DNA of 64,000 nucleotides from Amorphophallus konjac (lineage: Eukaryota; Streptophyta; Magnoliopsida; Alismatales; Araceae). Made by a program: the position numbers and the translations under genes. Below the pieces are notes generated by a model. It worked only from the letters and a program-made list of their open reading frames with translations, did no database searches and had not been told where the DNA came from. The stretch is taken from the NCBI GenBank assembly GCA_022559845.1, contig CM040126.1, forward strand, positions 43,890,458 to 43,954,457, read 5' to 3'. Positions 10,836 to 22,788 of the stretch are shown here, in pieces (position 1 is the stretch's first letter; every line of letters begins with the position of its first letter).

Positions 10836-11813
10836 GAATTAGAACAACTTTCACTGAAGTAGGAAGAGGAAGCTGACAAAGCACTGGACAAGGATGGCAG
10901 CCTGTTCTGGGGGCAAGCACCAGCCGAAGAAAATAAAAGAAGACAAAGAAAGAAAAGAAGGGCCAGCAAGGCTACAAAGGATAAAGTCTTTTCTTGTAAC
11001 ACCTTCTCTGCTCTGTTCAATTTGCCTAGTGAGGAGGATGAAGAAGCGATATGCTTCGCACCCGCCGCCAAGGAAAGTCAAGCCGAAGCCGCAACTGCTA
11101 CACATGCAACCCGGTCGAGCCAAAGATGGGGTCGCCAGCCGCCCGCCAACCACAATATTATCTTCAGGGGGGAACAACCCTATAAGATACCCCCTCTGGA
11201 GGTCAGGGGAGTCCATATCCCTCCTCCGTCAGGCCTATACAGCCAGAGTGGGGGCAACACTGCCACCCCCTCCTTCCTGGAATTCCTGAAGATGTCGAAG
11301 GGGAAGTAACCATGCCAGGGTGCCGACCCTACAACTGGGGGCATTCACCCGCAGCTCTAGCAATCTTCTGGACTTCCGGATGAAGATGAAGCTTGCCCGG
11401 CGGTAGCTAATGAGGGACAACAGGAGGACGACCCCAAGCAAAAGGGTGCAGCCTCAGAACTCGATGAAGCAGGCCCATCAGGGGCCACAGTTCAAGACTC
11501 TCCCAAGCCCAGGTGGGCAGAAGAAATGAAACTATCTAATGTTCGAGCAGGAAGCCAGGTAGTCAAGCTGTTGAAAAAGCTCCCGACGAGATTCACTATT
11601 TGGGAAATCCTCTCTCTGAGTGAAGAGACCCGACATGCGATCATTACTGCTCTGTAGACACCTGTCAATATGAAACATGTCTGGCTAAAGCTCTACCGGA
11701 GGCCAACGTGACCTTCACTCAGGAAGACATGTTGCTCCCCACTACCAGCCACAACAGGCCGCTATATATGAGGGGACATCTAAATGGCCGGGAGTTGAAC
11801 AGAATCCTGGTGG
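10836..11813 (+). pseudogene. Tat gag-protease linker, degenerate
   Basis: Translated in pieces, this stretch matches the segment between gag and protease in Tat polyproteins: acidic and Lys-rich blocks, then KLSNVRAGSQVVKLLKKLP at about 11530-11580 and HNRPLYMRGHLNGRELNRIL at 11753-11812. Several stops and at least one frame change interrupt it. The MITE at 11814 separates it from the protease. Confidence 0.65.
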
Positions 11814-12304
11814 TAGGCCTGTCAACGGAGCGGATACAAAGCGAATATATGACTATCCGTATCCGCTCTGTTTTCCGATTCGAATTATCCGATTTTGATC
11901 CGCTCCGATTTGACTCGGATACGAAGCGAATATATGACTATCAGTATCCGCTCCGTTTTAAAATCTGAATTATCCGATTCAAATTTAAAAGTATATAAAT
12001 ATAATTATAAAATACTAAAAGTATATAAAATATAATTATAAAATGTCAAAAATATATAAAATAAATTTTAAATTAAAATACAACTATAAAATATCTAAAT
12101 TTCTCTATAATATCATTTATTTTATAATACATTATTTTAAAATATGTATTATATGATATATAATATTACGAACGGATATTTTTCGAAGCGAATATTATAA
12201 TATCCGTATCCGCTCTGATTCAAATTCGGATATTATCCGTATCCGAAAAAATGAATACGAATCGAAGCGGATCCGGATAATATCCGTATCCGTTGACAGG
12301 CCTA
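11814..12304. mobile_element. hAT-like MITE
   Basis: A 491-bp AT-rich element with inverted ends TAGGCCTGTCAACGGA and its complement at 12289-12304. Subterminal copies of an AAGCGAATATATGACTATC motif occur at about 11838 and 11925. An imperfect 8-bp flanking duplication (CCTGGTGG on the left, ACCGGTGG on the right) suits hAT superfamily insertion. There is no coding capacity. It splits the Tat protease immediately before the catalytic Asp codon. Confidence 0.75.
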
Positions 12305-13030
12305 CCGGTGGATCCCGAGGCGGCTGTCAACATCCTGCCATATAGGATATATGAGAGGCACTACTTCAACGTGCGTCTCGAGAAAGTCGGAGATATGCAT
12401 ATTGTCGGCTTCAACCAAAAGTGTGAAGTGTCGGTAGGAGTAGTAGAATTCACACTCACTCTGGCGGACTTTGTTACAAGGGTGCAGTTTCATGTCATCG
12501 ATTCCCGCACCTCATATAAGGCGATGCTTGGCCATCCTTGGCTACATGAGAATATGGTGGTGCCCTCCACGCTCCACCAGTGCATCAAATACAACATGGA
12601 AGGGAAGGAGGAGAGAGTATTTACTGATCTCCACCCATTCGAGGTGTTTAAGTGTCACCTGGCGTACGCCCCTCTATATGCAGAGCGGTTGCAGAAGACC
12701 TCTGAAGCCAAAACCTCTGTCGGCGCGTCAAAAAGCACCTCCGGCGCCGACTGGTTCCCTTTGCCGCCGCGCGGGTATGTTAATCCCAAGACAGTCTCAC
12801 ACATCACCGTCACCGGGGACGTGGGCAGGGTAGCGCCTCCCGCCATCTACCCCGAGGTTAATGAAGCCAAGGTCGACCAGCAGCATGACTACATCGGGAT
12901 CTCGGAAGGCCTTACCAACCCAATTCTCGGCCTCGATAATATTACTGTTGAACCTTTCAAAGCTTGGGAGGTGGCGCAGATAGATGGCCCCAGCAGCTTA
13001 TTTTACACAACTAAGGAGCACCCTACATAG
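12305..13030 (+). pseudogene. Tat aspartic protease region
   Basis: Resumes with VDPEAAVNILP, which aligns with the catalytic Asp motif of Tat proteases (usually D-x-G-S-A). Here the Gly is replaced by Glu. Downstream FHVIDSRTSYKAMLGHPWLH is a well conserved Tat protease signature. The frame ends at TAG 13028. The MITE has removed continuity with the upstream substrate-binding segment. Confidence 0.75.
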
Positions 13031-13090
13031 GAGGATACTGATTGTCATCTGCCTGAAGATATAGAAGACCCGTCAATTCTCGTACATGGA

Positions 13091-13999
13091 TTGGCATTTA
13101 TAACAAATCAAATGGCCAAGATATTCCAGAAACAGCACATCCCCTCTGGCCAGCCTCGCAAAAAGAAAGAAGCATTCCAGAAGCTGTGGTATCCCGCAAG
13201 CCTGGACAAGGAGATGAGACGTGTCTCTCAGCACCCAGGGTTAGGCTTCACCCTCAAGGAATACTATTACAGTGGGCCCTACAAAGTGGACACCCTCTCC
13301 GCTTTCTACCCGACTGATGATAACTCACTGGGGGTAACTTTTGATGGACGCCCAGCAGAAGCTGAATATACTGAGCCAGCTCGACCAAGAGACTTGGAAT
13401 CAGGAACCATATTCCCTTGCCAGTGCTGGGAGCAGGTTTATCCTGAGGAAGCGGCTCTTCAAGCCACATTCGACACGGCTAGCAGTAGCGAAGCTGAAGA
13501 TACTGAAGAAGTAGGGCTGCCTCCCTCCGGTGACCCTCCTCTGATGACGATGTCAGCACTTCTCGAACCAATCATGGAAGCTTCTTCCAAACCTGATCAA
13601 GAGATGAATGCTACTAGAAAAGAAAAGGCTACTTCCACTAAAGATATGGTGATCCAAGCAGGGGATGAGGCAGTTGACTCACTCCTCAAAATTACAACCG
13701 AGGTGGATTTGCTAGCAGAGCAATCCACACAGCCACTACCGGCCGAACCAGAGATCCCTGATGAAGCTCAGGTGAAGTAGAATGAAGAAATCAAGGTCCT
13801 CGACCTCGAAGATGATATACCCGACTTTGTCGATCTCCAGCCTGCGCCCCCGGAGATAGAAGACGGAGGCCAAGCCACAGTCGATGAATTGATAGAAGTC
13901 AACTTGGGAGACGAGGATGACCCCAGGCCGACCTTCATTAGTGCTCAGTTGTCTACTGAAGAGCAGAGGCTGTACATCCAACTGCTACAAGAATATTAG
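13091..13999 (+). pseudogene. Tat protease-RT linker
   Basis: An acidic linker characteristic of Tat pol: PRKKKEAFQKLWYPASLD near the start and LGDEDDPRPTFISAQLS near 13903-13953, then LLQEY and a stop at 13996. Stops at 13778 and 13996 break the frame. It connects to the RT at 14027. Confidence 0.65.
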
Positions 14000-14794
14000 G
14001 ATTGCTTCGCCTGGACCTAAAAGGAAATGCCAAGATTGAGCCCCGCAGTCTCACAGCATGAGCTAGCCATAAGCCCTGAAGCCGAGCCGGTGAAACAGCC
14101 ACCGCGGCGCATGAGGCCAGAACTCATCACTCAAATATGCAAGGAAGTTGACAAGCACATTGATGTGGGTTTCGTCGAAGAAAATCAATATACCACGTGG
14201 CTGGCTAATATCGTGCCCGTGAAAAAGAAAAATGGGCAGATCCGGATATGTGTTGATTTCCGAGATCTGAACAAGGCCTGTCCCAAGGATGACTTCCCAG
14301 TGCCGATAACGGAGGTCATGATTGATGCCACGACTGGCCATGAAGCTCTGTCCTTTATGGACGGGTCGTCCGACTACAACCAGATATGGATCGCGGAACA
14401 TGATCGGGTCCACACCACCTTCCGAACTCCCAAGGGCATTTATCACTACAAGAGGATGTCGTTCGGACTGAAGAACGCCGGCGCAACTTACCAGCGGGCG
14501 ATGACTAAAATATTTGATGAACTGCTCTACCATAAGGTCGAGTGCTATATAGATGACCTGGTAGTCAAGACCAGAAAGAAAGAAGACCATCTGCAGGATC
14601 TCCGAGTTGTGTTTCAGAGGCTCATGCAGTATGAATTAAAGATGAACCCTATGAAGTGTGCGTTCGAGGTATCGAGCGGAAAATTCTTGGGCTTCATTGT
14701 CAGATATCGGGGAATTGAGATAGACCCTGCAAAGATCAAGGCAATCCAGGAGTTACCTCCGCCAAGAAACCTCTCTAAGCTGAGATCTCTATAA
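14000..14794 (+). pseudogene. Tat reverse transcriptase
   Basis: Copies element RNA into DNA. Visible motifs in order are QPPRRMRPEL, VPVKKKNGQIRICVDFRDLN, SFMDGSSDYNQI (normally GFSGYNQI), MSFGLKNAGATYQRAM, the catalytic YIDDLVV and KFLGFIV. The YIDD aspartates are intact. The frame is closed by TAA at 14792 inside the conserved RSL-GRLAYI segment, where the family normally has Gln. A further TAA at about 14018 separates the FAW motif from MPRLSP. Confidence 0.9.
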
Positions 14795-15429
14795 GGCCGC
14801 CTGGCATACATTCGGCGATTTATATCTAACTTGTCAGGGCGATGCCATCCCTTTCATAAGCTAATGATGAAAGATGTTCCCTTTTATTGGGACGAGGATG
14901 CCAGATAGCCTTTGACAAGCTGAAGGATTATCTGAAGACTCCTCCAATGCTGGGTGCGCCGGTGAAAGGACGGCCGCTAATCCTCTACATAGCAGCCACA
15001 TATAACTCCCTGGGGGCAATGCTAGCCCAGAATAATGAAGAAGGGAAGGAACACGCCCTCTACTACCTCAGTCAGAGATTAGTCAGAACTGAGGAGAAAT
15101 ACACTTTTCTCGAGAAGATCTGCCTGGCACTGGTCTTCGCAGTCAAGAAGCTTCGACACTATATGCTGTCGCATGAGATTAAGCTGATTTCCAAGGTAGA
15201 TCCGCTTAAATATATCATGTCCCAACCGGCACTCAAAGGCCGCCTAGGCAAATGGGCGGTGATTCTTATGGAGTTTGATATCTCATACGTGCCGCAAAGG
15301 GCCGTCAAAGGCCAAGCAATCACAGACTTCTTCACTGAGCACCCAGTACCAGAAGATTGTCCACTGGAGCCAGAGCTTCCTGAAGATGAGATCCTAGAAG
15401 CCAGCCAAGTGCAGCCCTCTTTGTGGTAG
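14795..15429 (+). pseudogene. Tat RNase H (RT-linked)
   Basis: Degrades the RNA strand of the RNA-DNA hybrid. After GRLAYIRRFISN comes a frameshift near 14900, then KLKDYLKTPPML, LYIAATYNSLGAMLAQ, YYLSQRLVRTEEKYTFLEK and DISYVPQRAVKGQAITDF. This is the standard gypsy RT_RNaseH layout. The first catalytic Asp region (normally YL-A/S) is present only in its diverged form. The frame ends with TAG at 15427, just before the second RNase H. Confidence 0.85.
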
Positions 15430-16018
15430 CTATACTTTGACGGCTCATCCAGAATTGATACCCCGGGGACTGGGTCAGCTAGAGTCAGGGCAGGGGCAGG
15501 CATAGTTCTGAAATCTCCCGAAGGAGAAATCATATATACATCCTGTTCAATAAAAAAGCCTTGTACAAATAATGAAGCAGAATATGAAGCCCTAATAATC
15601 GGGCTGCATATTACTCTGTCCATGGGAATTCAGATGCTGGAAGCATTCAGGGATTCTATGCTAGTTATAAAATAGTTGGAGGGAGAGTTTGATGTGTGGA
15701 AGCAAGAACTCCTTCCTTATTACCAGCTGGCACTCCGCCTGATGACAAAATTCTATTTCATCATCATCAAACACATCAACTAAGTACAGAATGCTCAGGC
15801 AGACGCCCTCGCAAAGCTGGCCAGTTCTTTGGCAATCCCGCCAGACACAAGCCTGAATGTAACAGTAATCAACCGGCGGCAGGTCCCCAGTGTGACAGAA
15901 GCCCTAGCCGATGAACAAGAAAATGAAGTGGCAGCTGTCGAAGAAACCCAGCAGTACGATTGGCGGAAGCACCTCCTATGTTGGTTTCAACACCAACAGC
16001 TCCCGAAAGAAAAAGAGT
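15430..16018 (+). pseudogene. Second, archaeal-type RNase H of Tat element
   Basis: LYFDGSSRIDTPGTGS begins at 15430 with the catalytic Asp of the DGS motif. NNEAEYEALIIGL carries the catalytic Glu and QNAQADALAKLASS carries the final Asp. This duplicate RNase H downstream of the normal one is the hallmark of the Tat lineage. Stops at 15427 and 15673 (TAG where Gln is expected) and about 15781 (TAA) inactivate it. The C-terminal stretch to 16018 is an acidic linker to the integrase. Confidence 0.85.
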
Positions 16019-16020
16019 AA

Positions 16021-17262
16021 AGAATGAAGCTCCTGAGAGTCAAGGACTCTTATGAAATGAGGAACAGAACGTTGTTCCGGATAATGGCAGATGCCCAAAA
16101 GAAGGTCTTACTCTGCTGCTTGTCTCCAGAAGAAGCCTATCAAGTAATGCAAGAAGTCCATGTCGGGTCGGCCGGGGCGCACTAGGCTGGTCCGAAAATG
16201 AAAATTGAAATAAAGAAATTGGGCTACTATTGGCCCTCGATGTTTGACGACTGCTGTAAGTTCGCTAAAGCCTGCCAGAGGTGTCAGGAACATGCCACTG
16301 TGTCAAGAAGACCACCGATGCCACTGCATCCTACCATACCGAGTTGGCCGTTTGCTCAATGGGGTACAGACGTAGTAGGGCCGCTACCAGCATCTTCATC
16401 AGGATGCAAATATATCTTAGCAGCAACAGATTACTTCTCTCGATGGGCAGAAGCAATAGCACTACGAGAAGTGACGGGAGAATTGGTCGCCAGATTCTTT
16501 CGGCAGAATATAATATTCTGGTTTGGAGTCCCCGGCCGAATTATCTCTGACAATGGCAATCACTTCAGAAATCAGAAGGTGTACCGACTGGCCGACCAAT
16601 ACAAGATTGATTTGAGAACATCATCTCCCTACTACCCTCAAGCCAACGGACTTGCAGAAGCCTTCAATAAAACGCTATGCACCCTGCTAGCGAAGACTGT
16701 CAAGGCTAATAAAAGAGATTGGGAAGAAAGGATGCACGAAGCACTCTGTGCTTATCATACTGTCTACAAAACCCCAACTGGCTGCTCACCTTACTCCCCC
16801 GTATACGGGTCGAAGGCTGTGGTGCCAATTGAATTAGAGGTTCCCTCGTTGCGAATCGCCATCCAGGATGGGTTGGTTAGCAGCGAGCAGACTAACATGG
16901 AAAGAAGACTAGAAGAGCTCGCCGAGCTCAAAGGAAAGCGTCTCCGTGCGCAACAAAACATCCAACTCTACCAAGCTCGCATGGCCCGTGCTTTCGATAA
17001 GCTGGTCAAAGGGTGAGAATTCAAGAAAGGTGACCTGGTAATGGTTAAAAGAAGAGAAGTGATGGCCTCCAACCCCAAAGGGAAGCTGGTTAAAAATTGG
17101 GTCTGGCCATATATTATCCGCCGAGTATATGAAGGGGGTGCCTACGTTCTTGTAGATCACAAGGGAGAAGTTCAGTTCTCCCCTCTTAATGGGAAACATA
17201 TGAAGCTGTACCATGTAGCCCCACCGGTAATCCCAGAATGCTCGAAACCGACCTTGGTCTAG
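16021..17262 (+). pseudogene. Tat integrase
   Basis: Inserts element DNA. The HHCC zinc finger is split by TAG at 16183 (HVGSAGAH then stop) and completed by CKFAKACQRCQ. The catalytic D,D,E triad is seen in WGTDVVGPLP, IISDNGNHF and GLAEAFNKTL. The C-terminal GKGDLVMVKRR-like and KLYHVAP motifs end at about 17262, with a TGA at 17014. The core is otherwise well preserved. No chromodomain follows, as expected for Tat. Confidence 0.9.
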
Positions 17263-17292
17263 TGGCATCCCGCCCTGACCAAGCTCTCAAAA

Positions 17293-17927
17293 GATACGAT
17301 ATCGCCATCACAGACCTTACGTCCGAATCGATGGAAATCCTCCCTTTGCGTTAGCATTAATCCCTTGCTGACGAATAAACCCCTTTTTCGGCACAAGACT
17401 TCGTGTCCCAGCCGACTCTCTTACAATATCACCATCACGGACCTTACATCTGAATCGGCGGAAATCCTCCCTTTGCGTTAGCATTAATCCCTTGCTGACG
17501 AATAAATCCCTTTTTCGGCACAAGACTTCGTGTCCCAGTCGACTCTCTTACAATATCTCCATTACGGGCCTTATGTCCGAATCGGCGAAAATCCTCCCTC
17601 CGCGTTAGCATTAATCCCTTGCTGACGAATAATCCCCTTTTTTGGCACAAGACCTCGTGTCCCAGCCGACTCTCTTACGATATCACCGTTACAGGCCTTA
17701 TGTCCGAATCGGCGAATATCCATCTCTTGCGTTGGTATTCATCCCTAACAACGAATAAACCAATCTTTCGGTGTAAGGCTGCGTGCCCTAGCCGACTTCG
17801 GCACAATATTGCCATTATGGACCTTACGTCTGAATCGACAAATATCCATCCCTTGTGTTGGTATTCATCCTTACCAACGAATAAACCCCTTCGTCGGCGC
17901 AAGGCTGCGTGCCCTAGCCAACTGTCA
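17293..17927 (+). repeat. 127-bp tandem repeat, about five copies
   Basis: Repeated starts of the block GGACCTTACGTCCGAATCG occur near 17313, 17440, 17567, 17693 and 17819, giving periods of 126-127 bp. Each unit also holds TTGCTGACGAATAAAC and a CGGCACAAGACTTCGTG-like block. It lies just 3' of integrase, where Tat/Ogre elements often carry tandem repeats. Confidence 0.85.
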
Positions 17928-17989
17928 TATGATGCTATATGGGGTCAAACGTTATATGATTGACCCATCCTCGTTTTCTCACTCTATGA

Positions 17990-18232
17990 TAAAAAAAGAA
18001 ATAAAAGAAAAAATGAGGCTCAAAATAGAGGTGCCTCGCCGGCCTCATTCCTACACTAGGGCGAGGGCAAAAATGGCTATAACCCGGCTGTGGTGAAAAC
18101 CCGAAAGGGCACTGAAGGCAAAATCGGGTACCCCGCCACGTGAAAACTCGAAAGGGCACATGGGCAAAAGCAAGAGGGGGCTGACTTCGACGAAAACCCG
18201 AAAAGGGCGCTTAAGCCAGTAATGTGGTAATT
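17990..18232 (+). repeat. Internal duplicated segment, left copy
   Basis: About 240 bp closely matched by 25775-26013. Shared blocks are GTGCCTCGCC, GGTGAAAACCCGAAAGGGC, CCCGCCACGTGAAAAC and AAGAGGGGGCTG. The two copies flank the 40-bp satellite in the same orientation. Confidence 0.75.
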
Positions 18233-18316
18233 TAAAGTTCCTCTTCACCCTCATCCTAATGAAACTCCGAAAGGGACGATAACCACAAGTCCCATCAGAG
18301 ATCTTTCTCTCTACAA

Positions 18317-19236
18317 GTTACTTGCGACCCTTGTCATCATCGACAAGATCGGTCAACCTTCTTGCGACCCTTGTCATCATCGGCAAGATCGGTCAACCTT
18401 CTTGCGACCCTTGTCATCATCGGTAAGATCGGTCAACCTCCTTATGACCCTTGTCATCATCGGCAAGATCGGTCAACATTCTTGCGACCCTTGTCATCAT
18501 CGGCAAGATCGGTCGACATCCTTGTAACCCTTAACATCATCGGTAAGATCGGTCAACCTTCTTGCGACCCTTGTCATCATCGGAAAGATCGGTCAACCTC
18601 CTTGTGACCCTTGTCATCATCGACAAGATCAGTTAACCTCCTTGCGACTCTTGTCATCATCGGCAAGATCGGTCGACATCCTTGTGACCCTTGTCATCAT
18701 CGACAAGATCGGTCAACCTCCTTGCGACCCTTGTCATCGTCGGCAAGATCGGTCGACCTCCTTTTGACCCTTGTCATCATCGGCAAGATCGGTCAACCTT
18801 CTTGCGACCCTTGTCATCATCGACAAGATCGGTCAACCTCCTTGCGACCCTTGTCATCATCAGCAAGATCAGTCCACCTCCTTGTGACTCTTGTCATCAT
18901 CGGTAAGATCGGTCAACCTTCTTGCGACCCTTGTCATCATCGGCAAGATCGGTCGACATCCTTGTGACCCTTGTCATCATCGAAAAGATCGGTCAACCTC
19001 CTTGCGACCCTTGTCATCATCGGAAAGATCGGTCGACCTCCTTTTGACCCTTGTCATCATCGACAAGATCGGTCAACCTCCTTGCGACCCTTGTCATCAT
19101 CGAAAAGATCAGTCGACCTCCTTTTGACCCTTGTCATCATCGGCATGATCGGTCAACCTTCTTGCAACCCTTGTCATCATCGACAAGATCGGTCAACCTC
19201 CTTCTGACCCTTGTCATTATCAGCAAGATCGGTCCA
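18317..19236 (+). repeat. 40-bp tandem satellite, about 23 copies
   Basis: Exact 40-bp register throughout, with consensus containing GACCCTTGTCATCATCGGCA then AGATCGGTC. Each unit holds a stem-loop: CTTGTC, loop ATCATC, GACAAG or GGCAAG, with outer arms GACC and GGTC. Copies differ mainly at a few positions (CAACC or CGACA after GGT, and GCG, GTG or TTG before ACCC). The array is split by the LTR element at 19237 and resumes at 25394. Confidence 0.95.
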
Positions 19237-20928
19237 TGATGGGGACATCGAAGCGAGACCACTCATATTTTGTTTGCATTTATGTCCTTTTATATTTGTA
19301 TGTATACCCTTGTGTTATATGCGCCCCTCCCCTCTCTCCCTCTGGTTCCTCTTCCATCCTCTACATTTCTAGAGTGTTCATCCCTTCTATCTCCTCCCCT
19401 CCACTTCTGGAATTCATCTCTGGTGCCGCCGCCGCCGTTCGTGCCGCCATCGAGCCACCGCGAAGCCATCTCCGAGGTGCTGTCCAAGGTTCTGTCCTGC
19501 TAGACAGAGGTCCACTACGAGAATTTTAGCTCTCAATTCCGATATCTTCTGGAGCTGAAATTTTCAGGGTTGGTTCTTATCTTGATTCCTCATCTCCAAA
19601 AAACAATTCACGTCCAAAATCTTTCTTTTGCTATTTTTACATTTTCGGTCTTCAAGTCCTCCCAGATCTGTCAGCTTTCTGTTCACTGTGACAGCAAGCC
19701 TGGGTTCATCAACTTCGACCCTCTGAATGATTTTTACTTGAATCACCAAATTTACTAGAGGTTATGTCCACCATCTCCTCCATCCACAAATTTTCTTGGA
19801 ATTTCTAAAAACCTCCACCTATTTTCTAAAAATCCCCTTCAGATCCTAAATAGTTCTATCTTCATCAGTCCTGATCCGACCACAGTCCAGTATAAAATCT
19901 CCATAAAATTCAATTCTCCACAAAACCCTTCATAAAAATTACTCCCGTCTTCCTTGCTTATTTCTCCACAACTTTCATGAAGAGCACAAGGTCTAAATCT
20001 GAGGTCTACTTCACAGTCAAAGGTAGTTCTCAGGAAACTTCACTGCTGCCCTGAGATTTCGGGCACTGTCCAATAGCAACTTCAAAAATAGATTAAGGCC
20101 AGATCTATGCAGATCCAGTTTGTTTCTCTAGCCCTAGGTTGGAGTACTTCGAAAGAGCTTTCCAACGATACCTTCTGTGCTTCGATCCGACGCCAGGATT
20201 GATCGCAGCAGCCGATCTCGCCAGATCGCGCGCCTAAAAATAGAAGCAGTAGATCCGTGGGCACTCTTTCCGGCCGGTGCCGATCGGAGCCGCCCGGCCT
20301 CCGGCCGGTGAACCAGCGCTCCGCCATCCCAGGAAGGGCTTACCCAGGCATCCCAACCACAGTGGTGCCACCCCGGTCCCACACAGCCCCACCGACCAGC
20401 GCGTGGGCCCCACAACCAGCAGCATACACCGTACTAACCGCACCGACGGGGTGATCAAGTGCAGCCCGTCAACCCAAGATCGGTCCTCCCGGGCCCATTT
20501 GTGTAGCCCTTTATCACCCTGTGTAGAGTGGGTGATATTTCATTGGTTTAATTTAATTCATTACTATTACCGGGAGTTACCGAATTCGGCCGGGATCGTC
20601 TTCCCCACGCCGGGAGCGTGGAGGTATCGTGTTCTCTCCCTTGCTCGGCAACTTGCTTTATTCGTATATATTTCATATGCCGCTGCTAGAGAGAATGATA
20701 GGGTAATTAGCTCGCTTCATATTATTACATTACCGCTGCTGCGAGTGAGAGCGAGACCGTCCCATGACCCGATCCGGGGCACAAGAGAGAATTGACCACC
20801 CTAGCTCTTGCCGGTTTCTCAACCGTGCACGTCCGACGCTTCCCTCGAAAAGGGATGATCGCGAGCTTGTTTAGAGTCCGAGGCTTGCATTCCTAATTGG
20901 AGTCGAGTCCGTGGTCCGTCCCGCATCA
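19237..20928 (+). repeat. 5' LTR of gag-only element, internally deleted
   Basis: 1692 bp, from TGATGGGG to CCGCATCA. It matches the 3' LTR closely by eye except that 419 bp present at 23368-23786 are missing at the junction 19320/19321. The missing part carries the TATA box. Remaining differences are mostly transitions. Confidence 0.92.
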
Positions 20929-20931
20929 GTT

Positions 20932-20943
20932 TGGTATCAGAGC
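20932..20943 (+). promoter_or_regulatory. Primer-binding site, initiator Met tRNA
   Basis: TGGTATCAGAGC begins 3 bases after the LTR end and is complementary to the 3' end of plant initiator methionine tRNA. Confidence 0.93.
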
Positions 20944-21255
20944 GAGTTTGAGTCTAGGGTGTTTAAAAATAAAAAAAAAGAGTGTCATTTACGTCTAGTC
21001 ATCGTCTAAGTCGGTCTAGGTTGCATTTACATCCCTTTACTCTGTATATAAAAAGGTGTTGTCCGAATGTTAGGCTACGCCTATCGGGAAGGCCGCACAC
21101 TTGCGCGAGTGATCTTCGGATCGATTAATTCCGCCACGTACCGAGTCTTGGTTAAGTCTAGGTGCATCACTTGTTTGCATTGGTCTGTGTCTCCTAGTCC
21201 TTGTGTCCTTTGCATGCCCACTCGGCGAGGTACCTAATACCATCGCCCTACACCT
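20944..21255 (+). other. Leader of gag-only element
   Basis: Untranslated leader of about 310 bp between primer-binding site and gag. No open frame or repeat was noted. Confidence 0.6.
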
Positions 21256-22788
21256 ATGGCCAACCCATGGGATATCATCTCGGGAGACCTTCAGTCCTTG
21301 CGCGAGGCGATCATGACCCTCGTACACCGGATGGACCAAACCGAGGCTACCTTTAAGAGCTTCTCGGACCGCAAAGATGGCCGTTTTAATGCCATGGAGG
21401 AACAGATGGAGTCATCCGACAGATCCGTCCAAGGTCTGGTCGGACGGTTGGATAAGATGTCGCACGGAGACCCTCCTATAGTGGCCCAAGGCCCACCCAC
21501 ACCCGCTCAGGCGGCTATCCAAGGCCAAGCCAGTCCGTTAGCCCAGGCCCAGCCTGTCTATGTGGCCCACGACGCGCCCGCACATGCTCCTCAGCCACCA
21601 CGGGCTCCTCCACCCGCCCCTCCTCGGGTTCCCGAACTACCGCGCCATGACCTTGGTCTCGAAGACTATGGGTCCGACAATGCCTACGAGGGGTATGGTC
21701 AACGCCGTCGTGGCCTCCAACCACAAAGAGATGAGGAGGACGATAGGGTCCTTAAGACCGTGCGAGCGGATCCTCCCATTTTTTACGGGTCTTTAGATCC
21801 GAAAGTATATTTAGATTGGGAGTTCGACATGGACCGATACTTTGATTGGTACGACATGTTAGAACGTCGAAGGATCCGATTTGCTACCATGAAGCTCATG
21901 GGATAGGCACAAACCTATTGGAAGAATGTAGAGAGCCTATTATTTCAGCGGCTAGAACCCCCGATTGACACATGGGGTGAAATGAAGCTTAAGCTTCGGC
22001 AAAAGTACCTTCCTCCCACGTACCGTCAGCGACTCATCGATAGGTGGTAAAGTCTTAGCCAGGGAGACCGATCCGTCTCTGAATACATTGCTGAATTTGA
22101 TGAGTACTTTCTACGGTGTGGTGTCTCGGAGGAGAGTACCATGCCTGTGTCCCGCTTTCGACGTGGTTTGCGACCACACTACCAGTATGAGCTATTCCGC
22201 CGCAATGCCAAGACGTTGTAAGAAGCATATCAAGTTGCTCTTGAGTTGGAGCAATTTGAGGGAGAGTTCGAGCCTAGCCATCGATCGGGTCCCACCCCTC
22301 TTCGTAGCACCGAGCCCCGCCACTCTTTAGGCCCACCTCAGCGGGCCCCCATGGCTCGATATCAGGAGCCCACCCGTCAGGAGCATTTCGCTCCACGGCC
22401 TCGTCCTCCCCCACCCCGGGATCTACCGCCATCCCAACCCCCGGCACCCATTGCCCGCCCTCTGGCACCGGCATCCCCACCCCTATTGCCCAAGACACCT
22501 ACACCTCCACCATTGCTGCCTACACCCCCTACCCGTCGGGAGGATAAGGGTAAGGGCCCTCTCATCGGAGAGAGTAGTAGGTCCCATCTACAGTGTTTCC
22601 ATTGTCTTGGGTTTTGCCACTTTGCCAACCAATGCCCCACTCGTACCACACTAGCCCTAGGGGTTGGAGAAGCCTCGCCTTCTGGGCTCGAGCTTGTCAC
22701 CTATGAGGCCGATCCGGCACTAGCCGATGAGTACTATGAAGTGGAAGGTCTAGAGGAGTTTGCCGCAGCTCAGGATGCGGCCACTTAG
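21256..22788 (+). pseudogene. gag: gag of non-autonomous LTR element
   Basis: One continuous frame of 510 codons from ATG 21256, interrupted only by TAG 21904, TAA 22048 and TAA 22219. The N-terminal part has predicted helical/coiled-coil character (residues 10-75), then a Pro/Ala-rich linker. The capsid domain begins with DPPIFYGSLDPKVYLDWEFD (about residues 175-194). A zinc knuckle CFHCLGFCHFANQC (CX2CX4HX4C) is intact, apart from Cys in place of the usual Gly before His. All three stops sit where this family normally shows Gln, consistent with C-to-T change. The frame has otherwise stayed in register. Confidence 0.88.

Noticed and set aside
18362..19239. Repeated 60-120 residue proteins with HHRQDRST or SSARSV motifs
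   Set aside because: They are the 40-bp satellite read in different frames; 40 is not a multiple of 3, so no constant protein repeat exists.
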